Source: Ectocarpus siliculosus
Lineage: Eukaryota > Sar > Phaeophyceae > Ectocarpales > Ectocarpaceae
Direction: 5' to 3'
NCBI GenBank assembly: GCA_000310025.1
Contig: FN649758.1
Location: forward strand, 520,385-584,384
Length of the DNA: 64,000 bases
The notes beneath the pieces are model-generated. The model did not search any database, was not told the origin of the DNA, and worked only from the letters and a program-made list of their open reading frames with translations. Position numbers and translations under genes: made by a program. This document shows, piece after piece, positions 10,701 to 21,633 of this stretch (positions are counted from its first letter, which is position 1; the number at the start of each line of letters is the position of its first letter).

Positions 10701-13700
10701 AGCACAACCACCACCGACGCTAACGCCAACAACACCCAACACCCACCGATAGCAGCAACAGCGACAGCAACACCCGCATCACACAACGAGTGTTCTCGTA
10801 CCTGCTCCGAGCCACCCCTGAGGACTATGGTTGCCGTTCGCGCCTCGGGGCAGCCGGTGAACAGGTTCCACCGTTCGTTTCCTAGCTGCGTCTCCTCGAA
10901 CCTCTCGCAGTGTCCAACCACATCGGCCGTGATCCCGTGGATGGACGTCTGCACCTTTCCTCCCGTTGCCTGGTCCGAGGGCAGCAGGGTCGACCAGAGA
11001 CAAGCGCAAGCAAGAGTACGAGAGCACACAAAGGACAGCGTGAGTCGTTAATTGCCCCAGCGTCAAACGCCCCGAATGAAAAAGAAACAATTACCTGTAG
11101 CCAAGTATGTCTTCTAGGGCTATTTCGGGCATCTTCCAAATTGGCACAGGTAAAGGTAAAGGTAAAGGTAAACAGTACTGTACTGTACTACCAAAGATGG
11201 CGGCGACAGACTGAGCGTGTTCTCCTCTGGTGGGCCTGTGTGAAGATAGAAAGTCAGGAGACGGCCAAAAACAAAACACCCGACAATTCTAACGCACCCA
11301 ACGGCCAATCAATCAAAACAAATGACACAAGATGCGCACCTTTCTTGCGCGTATGCACAGCTGCCGCAACACTGCTACTGCTGCTGAACCAACAAGCCGT
11401 CTGTGTTGTTGACTATCAACTCCTCCTCCTCAAGAACCTCAAACCCTCTTCACCACCATACTCACAGCCCTCCTCTCTCACCTTAGCCACCCTCTCCATG
11501 TCGTCCTGCGCCACGCGGCCGGCACAGAACAGGTTGCGGTCCGCGAAGAACTGCGTGGCCAAGTCTCCCACCGGTAGCTTGGAGAGGATGATCTTCGCCC
11601 CGCTCGCCACGCACCTGCACAAATCGGTCCATCACGTACGGCATATGCATACGGTCGGCAGCAGCGAGGTGGCACCGTGGCAGTAAGCGGGGGGGGGGGA
11701 GGAGGGGGGGGGGCACCGTGTGTGAGGATCACGTCCGGAATGCGATGGTACGCCGACAGAGACGAGGACACCCTTTGTTCGAGGCGATACATGTACTCTC
11801 CACATCGGTACAAAGTAATAGTAGCCCCTGTACACGACCGCCTACAGTAGTAGTGTCAAGGGCTAGCCATACACCGATCACCCGCACTCATGAGAGCATT
11901 GGATACGACTTGCGTGTGCCCTGTGGGTCACACGATTTCACTAGCCTTACACGGGGCAGCCGGCCGCAATTGTGCAGCCTTAGATGGGGACCAGTACTTC
12001 CTGCTGTATCGGTACATAACTGCTTGCGTTGGGATGTATCTTCGCAGCATTATATTGTAGAGTCGTGGTACAATGACACGTGCTATTCCAGAAGTGCGCC
12101 AAACGTGAAACACAAACATGCAGCGGCACGGCAACCGCACAGCAATGTGGATCAACTCCGTAGACCGAACGTGAGGCACCAATAGAAGCAACCAGAAAAA
12201 GAAAGGTCCTGTACAAGGACCTTCAGTCCACTCAAGGCGGCGGAAGAATCAAGGACATGTGTTTTCCCTATTGTTCAAAGAATCCAGGTCATGGAACCGC
12301 ACAGGGATCCTATCTGCGTGGTCCCGCCCGGTACACACGCCCAGGCACCAGGCAGTGACTGCACCGAAAGTCGCGTACCAAGCTAGGCCTCTACAACAAC
12401 ACATCTCGTGATTACGACATCACAAACGAAAACATCCCGGCTCTCTCACTTCTCGAGTTTGTCGTAGATGATGTTCCATTCTGCATCCACAATCTCCTGG
12501 TACATGTCTGGATCGGAGATGCGCACCTCCGCCGATTCCTGCAGCAAGGTAGGGATGCAGGGTTCAATCGATAGGATTTGATCCGAGCGGCAGCGTATGG
12601 ATAGCGGGAACACCAAAAATGAAAATGACATCGTGGCTATCAGAAAAAAAAAAGGGTGACACGTCAAGGGCAAGAGCATCAGCAGAAAAACAACTGCCAA
12701 CAACTGCAGCGGCAGCAGCAGCGGCAACAACAACAACAACCACAACAGCACCAACAGCAGCAGCAGCAGCAGCAGCAGTAAGAAACACACCTTCTCGCTC
12801 TTGAGCTCGAGCTCGACGTTAAGCAGCAACACGCCCGGGTTGTCAAAGCTCTTGGGCTGCTGCTCAAAGCCGGCGTAGCTGAAGGTCTTCTTGAACGCGA
12901 CCCCCTTCACCAGGAAACTGTCGGTTACGCTGCCGCCGCCGACCTTCTTCACGCCGATCTGAGAAACAAAAACGCCCCCCAACATACATGGAACACCGAT
13001 GGTGCAAGGTCAGGCAGGTCCAGCCAGGTGTGACTGGGGACTTGACGCCACGATCTGGTTAGGCTAACGCGCCCGACATAAAAAACACCGAGCTCAAGGA
13101 TTCAGGTCCATCGGAACCACACAGCACATGGCGGGGGGGCACGTTGTACGGTGATGACTAAATAGACGAGCAAAAATATGGGTGAACGCAAGAGATAAAA
13201 CAGAAAAAATCATGGCCGAAAAAACGAGGGAATCAGACACCAGATACCCCCGCGTCTGAAAAACTGCTCCAGCCGAAGCAGCAGCTGACGCAGCTGCGGC
13301 ACCGACACTTCCCAGCGGTCGTCTCTAGAGAACCAAGGCGCGAACTCTACTCACGAGGCTAAGGTCCAACAGCTGCTGGTCCAGGTTGGAGACAGCCTCG
13401 ACCACCATAGGTGCGAACAGGTCCTTCTGCGAGGAGATGAGCTTCGAGTTCAGAGCCGTACCCGCACACCTGATCAGCACGTCCTTAGCCTGCAACAGAC
13501 GTACAAGGGGGGCGTACTCATGTCATGCATGCCTTGCTTGTTAGACCAATGGCCGACGGGGGGGTTGCCCATAGCCGCGCATGCCGTAGCCGTTAGACCG
13601 TTGACCTCGCATCCCTACAAAGCCGGGACGGATCACGCCGGGTTTTCACCGGACCAGGCTCTCACATCACTGGGCGGGGGGGGGGGGGGGGGTCTGAATG

Positions 13701-16700
13701 CCTGTATCATGCACGGGCAGGCAGAGATGAACAGCACCATGTACCGGTGTACGGTCGTGGCCTGAAGACTCTAGACTCTCGCTTGCCCGCAGGGTGGTGT
13801 GCCCGCTATTCGCCAGATCGGCATCATGCTGTCACGAGAACGACGTAGGGATCGTGATCAGTCGTTTGCACCTTGTTTGCATCTTGCTGCACCGATACGA
13901 CTATCCTTGGGGCGGAGGGGGGCACGAAACGTCTCCAACTGATTTTCTTGTTTGTAGCTGACAAACACCGGGGAGATCTCGAGATATGTGCTCACCTCAT
14001 CTNNNNNNNNNNNNNNNNNNNNNNNNNNNNNNNNNNNNNNNNNNNNNNNNNNNNNNNNNNNNNNNNNNNNNNNNNNNNNNNNNNNNNNNNNNNNNNNNNN
14101 NNNNNNNNNNNNNNNNNNNNNNNNNNNNNNNNNNNNNNNNNNNNNNNNNNNNNNNNNNNNNNNNNNNNNNNNNNNNNNNNNNNNNNNNNNNNNNNNNNNN
14201 NNNNNNNNNNNNNNNNNNNNNNNNNNNNNNNNNNNNNNNNNNNNNNNNNNNNNNNNNNNNNNNNNNNNNNNNNNNNNNNNNNNNNNNNNNNNNNNNNNNN
14301 NNNNNNNNNNNNNNNNNNNNNNNNNNNNNNNNNNNNNNNNNNNNNNNNNNNNNNNNNNNNNNNNNNNNNNNNNNNNNNNNNNNNNNNNNNNNNNNNNNNN
14401 NNNNNNNNNNNNNNNNNNNNNNNNNNNNNNNNNNNNNNNNNNNNNNNNNNNNNNNNNNNNNNNNNNNNNNNNNNNNNNNNNNNNNNNNNNNNNNNNNNNN
14501 NNNNNNNNNNNNNNNNNNNNNNNNNNNNNNNNNNNNNNNNNNNNNNNNNNNNNNNNNNNNNNNNNNNNNNNNNNNNNNNNNNNNNNNNNNNNNNNNNNNN
14601 NNNNNNNNNNNNNNNNNNNNNNNNNNNNNNNNNNNNNNNNNNNNNNNNNNNNNNNNNNNNNNNNNNNNNNNNNACAGCAGGTTTCTCCTTCGGGGTGGTT
14701 GTTCGGGGGGCCTAGCCAACAGGGGGGGTGGGGGGGGGGGGGGGCTGACAAGTCGTCCCCGCTACAGCACAAACGCCTGCCGTCCGTGAGGTCGAGATAG
14801 GTACAATACTGCTGTAGGTGGCTTGCCTGCGCGTCGTCCGTGGGCTTGACCGACACGGCGTCCAGCCTGCCGACGGCTACCTCGCACGCTTTCCGCAGCC
14901 CGCGGCAGATGACCTTTACGCATGCCGCCGAGAAAAAACAAAGAGGGAGCGGATACACAGGCCGGGCGCCAGGAAAGAAGGGAGGCGTTTAACGTGTGCT
15001 GGTCAAGCGCAATCCTCTCGAAATATCTGAATCTCGACCGGGCACACAACAAAAGAAAAATATTACGGGCGAGGATACACGCTCAAAGACGTATCGGTGT
15101 AGACTACCGTAAGGTTGCGAGTCAGCGCACAGGGGTGCGAGCGATTTTCTAAGCGTCATTTCTCCACAACCAGGAGGTTAGAATACCACCACTGCTGCTG
15201 TCGAAAAGGGCGGTTTTGGAAATATCTCATCGAGGGCTTTCCTGAGAAGTATCAGTTGGCGCTCGCACCCTTCTGGCGGTGGACAAATTACGCTTTGAAA
15301 ATCGATAGCACCCCTGTGCGCTGACTCGCAACCTTGAGGTACATGTGGGAGTGAGAAGGCATCAGCCGCGACACATGCAGTAGCAGCACCAGCAACAACA
15401 GGGGGTTATTTGTTCACCTGGGGGTGTAGCCCGTCTTCGACGAAGCCCTTGACGTGCTTGAGAATCTCTCCCGCTAGCAGCACCACCGAAGTCGTCCCGT
15501 CACCCACCTAACGCACGTCGACCAATGTCAATGTCAATTTCAATGTCAATGGCGCTATGTGAGTTGATACGCTGTGTTTCAACTATCGTGTTACAAGTAC
15601 GAAGACGACAGTGTTGGGATAAAATGCCGGCGAGAGAGGTGGGGTGCATCTCGTACGGCACAGCAGTGACGTCGACTAGAGGTTTTGGGCAAAAAAAGAG
15701 GTATGCGTACAATTGTGTGACACCGCGAAACGCTCAAGCCAAGGCAAGACCACCAACACGCAACGCCCAACCGTCAAACCTCTATTGGTGTCCACAAGCG
15801 TCATGAACGAACCAAGTCGTCTACGATGCTGCATTACAGCAGTAGTGCTGTGTCCAAAAACAAAACTCGGAAGCAGCCCCGACGACCCATCTCCGTTTTA
15901 TCGTCTCCCACCTCCGCGTCCTGGGACATGGAGATGTCCACCAGAGTCTTCGCCGCGGGGTGTGCGATGTCCAGCAGCTTCATGATCGTAGCACCGTCGT
16001 TGGAGATGGTCACCTGACACACCCCCACCCCACACAAGGGCCGCACCCAAAAAACAACGCAAAGTTTCGACAGATTATCACCATGCAAATAAAAAACATG
16101 TGCTACATGAGGTTGGTCGAATCAAGGTCATCGCACGTTGAATGAGACTTGGGACGATTCATTTTTTATTCACCCTTATCCAGTCCTACAGGTATCTACC
16201 GGGTATCTATCTATTGCCGTCTTTGGAGGTGAGCATGCCTACCACACCACACACCACACCTCAAGTACAAAGCGTCAAGCGGTATGTTGAGGTCGTGAGT
16301 TGTCGACCAGCTTGGCTGCGTGGTCGGTCCGCAACCATGAGGCTTGGCGCAACACAGCCACTGTTGCTGGCGTTGCTTTCGGAAGAGGGCGATAGGCGGC
16401 ACCTCATGAGTCATGCACCCGCTTCATCTACACGTACTCCGGAGTACTAAAAACGAGCGAATAGACTCAACGGTCTACTAAACGAAGCAATATCGGCCAG
16501 AGGCAGCTCAGATCATGTTTCCCTTAGGCTCAACTACCACGAATAATTGTTCCGAAACCGAGAGAATAGACTCAACCGTCTCTACAAAACGACGTACGAT
16601 CGCGAGAGGCAGCTCAAGATCACGTACACTTGGGGTTCATCTACCATCAATAATCGTTCCGAAAACGAGCGGTGGGTCTACATCGAAAGGAGGCATGGTC

Positions 16701-17880
16701 TGCCCCATATGTCTGCCTTTCGCAAAGCGTTGCTGCACCTTCTGGCCGTCGAAGATTAGCTTGTCCATTCCGCGGGGACCCAGGGTGGACCTCACCGTGT
16801 CCATCACCGCCTTCGACAAGCACCGTGCAAAAAAAAAAGAAAAAAAAGCGAGTGCAGCGGGGAGAAATACTCGTTGTATGGTCTCAAGACAACACAAACA
16901 CACAGTTTTACAACGCATGTATGGGATTGGAGGAGCTTCTTCTGAGAGACGGTCAAACCACAGGCATCTGCGTCAAAGAAGAAGAGTCACCATCAACGCC
17001 TTCACCCTAAGAATAGCAATCGGACGACGAACATCGCCAGTACGCGGCAACGGTGAAATACAACTTAGAAACGCCTGGCATAGCGGTTGGCCTTTGTCCG
17101 CAGCGAACTTACCATGAGTGGGGTGTTGGTGTCGTCGAGACATGCACGCGCTCTCGGCAAAAAATGGAACAGAAAAAAACAGCAAACCTTGCACGAGATG
17201 TTATTTACACTCCCTTTGGGTCTGACACGGCAATCGTGTCGTCGGCAATCGAAAAGAAGAACAGACATGGGCCCAGGCACCGCGTGACCGATACTGTAAC
17301 CCAACTCGGACTCTCACTTTTACACGCGAAATCAAGCGATGCACCAGCTGGCGTTTACACGAAACACGTAGATGCCTCATATTTCATACACCACCCTCGC
17401 GGCTCATGTTTTCAGCTAGGACACCCGAAAATATCTATTTTTCGTGCGGGGCGGGGTGTAAGAGCCTACCGTAGGTGGCATGCCACAAGACACCACACCT
17501 CCTGGACCGATTTTTAAAGCCCGATTACTCCGGGACGAAGAGGATGCATAATAGTAGCACTCTAAGGTTGGTAGTGGCCTTGCGTGGGCCATGCAACGGT
17601 GCTCTGTATATGTGGAGGTGCAACATCAACAAAAAAAAACAATGGGCACAGCAACAACAAGAGTACCCGCGTGCATCCCGCAACAACGGCACCGGAAAAA
17701 AAAGCCTACAACGGTGTAAAAAAAAACACAACAAGCACACCCTCCCCCTACGAAGGGTAACACCGTTACATCATCCCATACCTGGCAGGCGTTGATGTTG
17801 GACACCAGCTGAGCCTTGCCCTGGCTAGAATCAGTCCCCTCTCGAAGGAGGATGATCCCCGGTTGGTTCATGTACGACAT
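7781..17880 (-). CDS. CCT7: T-complex protein 1 subunit eta (chaperonin CCT7), 15 exons
   Basis: Cytosolic group II chaperonin subunit; one of eight in the TRiC/CCT ring that folds actin, tubulin and other proteins by ATP hydrolysis. Exons, 5' to 3': 17880-17782, 16810-16739, 16013-15912, 15507-15418, 14913-14827, 13489-13355, 12958-12791, 12538-12450, 11614-11482, 10969-10802, 10311-10240, 9677-9543, 8941-8833, 8562-8438, 7939-7781. The joined product is 580 aa and aligns with animal CCT7 as I recall it almost without gaps. Visible motifs: EGTDSSQG (residues 14-21), LGPRGMDK (43-50), SNDGAT (61-66), ATP-site GDGTTS (93-98), RGGSEQ (376-381), VVAGGGAIE (406-414) and VWEP. All junctions keep frame. 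Fourteen exons end at GT or the stop; exon 5 ends at a GC donor (CAG|GCAAGC). The C-terminal tail (about 52 aa) is Gly/Met/Arg-rich, longer than the animal tail but of the same kind. The family is certain. Confidence 0.97.
9738..9800 (+). repeat. GGAAC pentanucleotide microsatellite
   Basis: About twelve head-to-tail GGAAC units in the CCT7 intron between exons 11 and 12, close to the acceptor of exon 12. In the transcript it is a GTTCC repeat and could lengthen the polypyrimidine context. Confidence 0.9.
10447..10471 (+). repeat. (CA)n microsatellite
   Basis: About eleven CA units inside the CCT7 intron between exons 10 and 11. Confidence 0.9.
11146..11171 (+). repeat. AGGTAA hexamer repeat, about 4 copies
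   Basis: Four tandem AGGTAA units in the CCT7 intron after exon 9 (on +). They read as TTACCT on the transcribed strand, so they do not create donors for CCT7. Confidence 0.8.
12690..12780 (+). repeat. CAA/CAG trinucleotide tract
   Basis: Imperfect CAA, CAG and GCA triplets fill the short CCT7 intron between exons 7 and 8. In the transcript this is a TTG/CTG-rich pyrimidine-biased tract. It is not coding polyglutamine. Confidence 0.85.
13507..13692 (-). mobile_element. Two adjacent retroposon 3'-end fragments bounded by G-runs
   Basis: On the minus strand a block (13670-13565) carries the same end sequence found at 39495-39393: GAGCCTGGTCCGGTGA, a TAGGGATGCGAGGTCAA core, then GCATGC. It runs into a C-run (13564-13558), is followed by a second shorter copy of the terminal part (13557-13513), and ends in a C6 run. 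A longer C-run lies on the other side (13692-13676). It sits in the long CCT7 intron 5. The sequence shows the repeat directly; that it is the 3' end of a LINE-like element is inferred from the related copy at 40063-40694. Confidence 0.6.
14003..14673. other. Assembly gap (671 N)
   Basis: An N run within CCT7 intron 5. Exons 5 and 6 align to animal CCT7 with the same number of residues between fixed landmarks, so no coding sequence is missing in the gap. Confidence 0.99.
15111..15335. mobile_element. 225-bp MITE with long terminal inverted repeats
   Basis: The left end AAGGTTGCGAGTCAGCGCAC is repeated in inverse orientation at the right end (15308-15335, 28 bp exact). The match continues inward with few mismatches to about 70 bp per arm. 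Only about 80 bp lies between the arms and there is no coding capacity, so this is a miniature inverted-repeat element. It lies in the CCT7 intron between exons 4 and 5. I could not settle a target-site duplication. Confidence 0.85.
16453..16672 (+). repeat. Two tandem copies of a ~110-bp unit
   Basis: The order AATAGACTCAAC, then AGAGGCAGCTCA, then ATTGTTCCGAAA or ATCGTTCCGAAA occurs twice with about 80 percent agreement. It lies in the CCT7 intron between exons 2 and 3, about 65 bp downstream (in transcript sense) of the exon 2 donor. Confidence 0.75.
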
Positions 17881-20800
17881 GGCGCCGCAAAGGTTCCAGC
17901 TAGTCTCGATTCGCCCCTATTTAGTCTGCGGGTAATGCGACGGCTGAGGCATGGTCCAGCAGGTTGCATATGCGGAGAAACACCGGGGATAGGATCACAG
18001 CAGCGCGATTAGGATGGTGACCGCAAGGTCCGAACCGGGGTGGTCGGGAAAGAGGTAGCATCGTGTGAGGCGCGACATCGCGGGGAGAGCCGCGAGTGCC
18101 ACCACACATCATCATGGGGAGCAATCGACAAGGCTTGGCCGTGGTATGATACAACGTGGTGCCGTGCCGCAAGAGCGTGGAACACTCGCCCCAAGATCGA
18201 GCTTAGCTGGCTCGACTCGAGACTCGCGTGCGCGCAAGATTCCGTCATCAGTGTGTTCTCGCGCTTAATGCTCGAACTGGATGGGAGGGTGCCACTGCTG
18301 GGACTAGCCGATAAACCACACTGACGGACTTGTTACGGATTCAGAAAGCTCTCGCCGACGGACACAACTCTTGCGTCTTTTTCAAACAGAGGCACAGCAA
18401 CACTAACTCATCTTTGTACTCATAAACAAATACAGCATAATTTCGCGATGAATACATAGATTTTTTTACCTGCTGTACCCGTGCCAACTGCAGCGACAAC
18501 ATTACCCTGTGGGGCATCCGTTGTGGGAGAACTCGAGTCCAGAGTTACAAAAGGTCAGGGGGGTGGTATCTTGCACGATCTAGATAACCGGCGGACCACT
18601 GAGCGTGGAGTGTCTCAAGCACCTCCCAGGGGTGGAGCAATTGTTTGTGCGAACGGTTTGCAAACGCAAAAGCTGCAACCGGTCACCAAGCTGTGCGCAA
18701 CTGATGCAGGACAACCCTGGGGAGATTTGAGCGCTACCGGAACTTGGACACTTCGATGACACAACAACTGAGAGAAAACCTCCGCTGTTCTGGTTTCGCA
18801 AACTGCCAGTTCAGTGCTACCCTCGTGTTTTACGAGATCCCAAGGATGATACCCGAGGTACACGCCATCGCTTCAGGAGGCGGTGTGGAACACCGTTTAG
18901 GGGTGATCGGCAGTCGACTACACGTACATGTACTTACACCGATGGGTGCGTGTGTGCGGTGGCGGGCGCACGAAAACCCAAACCTCGAACTCGATTGCGT
19001 CTATCTTTCGAATTTGAAAAATTGAACAGCTTGGTGCTTCATCGCAAGGTAGAAAGTGAGCGCCGACTGAGATAGCAGCCTGTGCAAGGAGTTGTGTGCG
19101 ACGACACAATCAACAGGACCGGTGGCCTTTCTTCTCGCCCTCTTGCAGTGAAGGGGGTCGCGGCTGCTGCCGCGACGGCGGGTGGATCTCGACAGCATCG
19201 ATCTGCACACCGCCTGCTTGCTGCCAACATAGACCTCTATTCGTAGCGTGGAACGAGAGGCACGAGCCTTAGAAGACGCCGTTCGTCGCCCGAAAATCCT
19301 CCAGCACAGCAAGCACATCAACGGGAAATCCCTGAATCAACCACCCAATGCAGCCAATCCCTTAGTCTTGTTTCTCAGCTGCGTCCAAACCGCGCGAGCA
19401 GTGGAGGGGCAACAGAGAGAACCGGTGGGCCTGATGGATTTTGGCCCGGTGTCTCGAGATATTGCACTCCCTTCTGTGTTTAATCCCTCGGCATTCGCGG
19501 CCGCAAGCCGGGTTCGCGCACTTTGCGCACATGCCTCACCTCTAGACGAGTACGAATAGCTTCTGTGACGCTCTCTCCCTCTCGCTCTCTGCCGTGCTGC
19601 TTGTTGTGTTGCCGGACAACGACACGACGCACAAGAAGAAGAAGCTACAGGGGGGGACGCAGAAGGCGGATAAAAATGGGAAGTGCCAATAACGCTGTCT
19701 GTGGGCTCCCTCGCTTGTCGGCGTTCGTGTCTGTGTCTCAAGCGGCTTGAGACAAACTGCGAAGAGAGGAGCTTTCCCGAGGTGAGATATCAGCCCTGTG
19801 GGTGTGTTTTTGGCCTGCCGAGGTGCTAACGAAACCGGGCTGCGGTTTCTGAACGTGTGCGCTAGAGGGTGGCCTCTGTTTGTCTTCAGCGCTGCGTCCC
19901 GCTGCCCTGCGTTTGCCCAGACACAACGCGCAGTTTTCGTTTGTGCGCGCAAAAACCAAGCCGCCTCTCGTGTGTGTGTGATTGCCCCTCAGCTACCAAC
20001 TGCTGCAACTGTGGCGCCAAGGTGTATTGGCGACTCTTTTCGTCGAGGGGTTTGCGATGTGCGAGACAGCAACCGAAACTTGTCTCTCCGCCTGCTGCAT
20101 TTGAACAGCATTAGATGGGAGAGGAGGTGTGCCGGGCGGAAGAACAGAGCACCGCCTCTCCAGCGCAAAAGCAGCGTCGGCACACAGCACCAGAACTGTT
20201 ATACTTTGTTTGGTTGACGATATTTCTCTTCGCATGATGCACTGCTGCTGCCCGCGTGCGACATCCAAGCTCGAAGCCGTCACGAACCTCATCTGCTAAA
20301 ACCAGACGCACATATTATAATTTCGGCCTGTGCGCTCCTGCTGGTTCCATCCTGTGAAAAGCAGTCCTACAGCACCACATAACGACGTTGCTTTGTCTCA
20401 ACCTCTGCCTTTTTTTAGTGCTGCCAGCGTGCGGAGTTCCAGATCGAATCTCAGCTGCAAGAAGTTATCGACTTGTGTGGCCGATTGCTGGGAGACAAAC
20501 ATACAACAGCGGTATTTTCGTAGATGGTTGCAAGCATGCACCTCAGCCGTAGGTGCAGTAGTCCTCTGCTGTTGAAATAGAGCTCTCGTGACAGACATCC
20601 GCTGCGGTAGCATCTGTTTTCTGCTGCTGCAGGGAAGGATGTCTCGAACTTGATGTTCTGCAACCAGGTCCTACGGGAATAGGAGGCCCTGTGGTTGCAA
20701 CAAAGCATGTGTTGTTTACCGTTCACAGCTGTCTCCCGTAATGCGTCAACTACAGCAGCATTACCACCGGCAAACACATGAACAGCAGGTGTATTTTGTT

Positions 20801-21457
20801 CCATGCATGCTGGAGCAAGGCTGGAGTGCGTATGTTATTCTTGGGCATGCTGTACGCGTTCAGCAGTCGAATCAAACAGCGACACTGCTGTACACCGGGT
20901 CACACCATTTTTCGTGTACCTGCACACCGATGCTCCCGGAGTGTCGTCGCTTTCCAGTCGAGAGGGCGCGCACAAAGCCTGTGTTTACAGAATAGGAAGA
21001 CTTCTATGCCGCTATTTTTGGCGGGCGTTATGCCCACTCGGGTGCATCACACCCTATTTATACTCAAAATAATCCCACAGGGACCGGGGACAGGCCCGGT
21101 CCCACTACAACCGAAGTACTGCTGTAGCCCTGTCTCTCCCTTTCATGTGTGTTAGCTATACAGTAGCCCGTAACCAATGCCAGAAAAGCGGCGCTTCTAG
21201 CGACAGCGCTTGTACGCCCGCTTTGAAGAAATGCGCACCTAGGACCAAAACATCAGTGGCACTGTGAACACCGCTCTTGGCTGGAGGTACGGCGGTACGC
21301 TGGCTTCAGTTGGGTAGACACACGCGCTGAGTTTCGATCGTCTCTTGCATGCTCAAAGTCAGGTTCATAGCACGAGTATTTAACACCCCCGGGGGGTGAA
21401 CGGCAGCGTCAAACCAGGCGAAGAAGCACGCCAAGTGTAACGTGAAAAGTCGATCAC
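17881..21457. other. Intergenic region between divergent CCT7 and EHD genes
   Basis: I find no exon chain with family resemblance here. A 40-bp imperfect hairpin lies near 20658-20699 (arms TGCAACCA / TGGTTGCA) and a short GC palindrome CACCCCCGGGGGGTG near 21385-21400. The promoters of both flanking genes must lie here, but I see no clear TATA or initiator element. Confidence 0.4.
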
Positions 21458-21628
21458 ATGCTTGTCAACGTGTCCAACCCCCCGTATTTCCTCGAGCAGG
21501 TGTTTCAGCCGTTGGACAACCCCATTGCACCAACCCCGTGGACGGGCACAAGCAAGGAACTGCGCTGCGGGGCGGGGCGGCCACCCTCGGCGCCTGAGGA
21601 AATCTACGATATCTACGACATCACCTAG
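21458..21628 (+). CDS. 56-codon upstream ORF ending 5 nt before the EHD start
   Basis: ATG 21458 to TAG 21626-21628, with an in-frame TGA just upstream. The peptide is Pro-rich in its middle (NPIAPTPWTG) and ends in a duplicated Ile-Tyr-Asp before Ile-Thr. It may be a translated leader ORF that limits or couples translation of the EHD ORF at 21634. It could also be a stray frame. Nothing homologous is recognised. Confidence 0.3.
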   Translation: MLVNVSNPPYFLEQVFQPLDNPIAPTPWTGTSKELRCGAGRPPSAPEEIYDIYDIT

Positions 21629-21633
21629 GAAAC

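Noticed and set aside
12690-12780. Polyglutamine/polyalanine protein
   Set aside because: The triplet tract lies between two firm CCT7 exons, so it is intronic.
13858-14958. Long open frames spanning the N gap on both strands
   Set aside because: They are open only because N codons cannot be stops. The real coding part there is CCT7 exon 5 (14827-14913).
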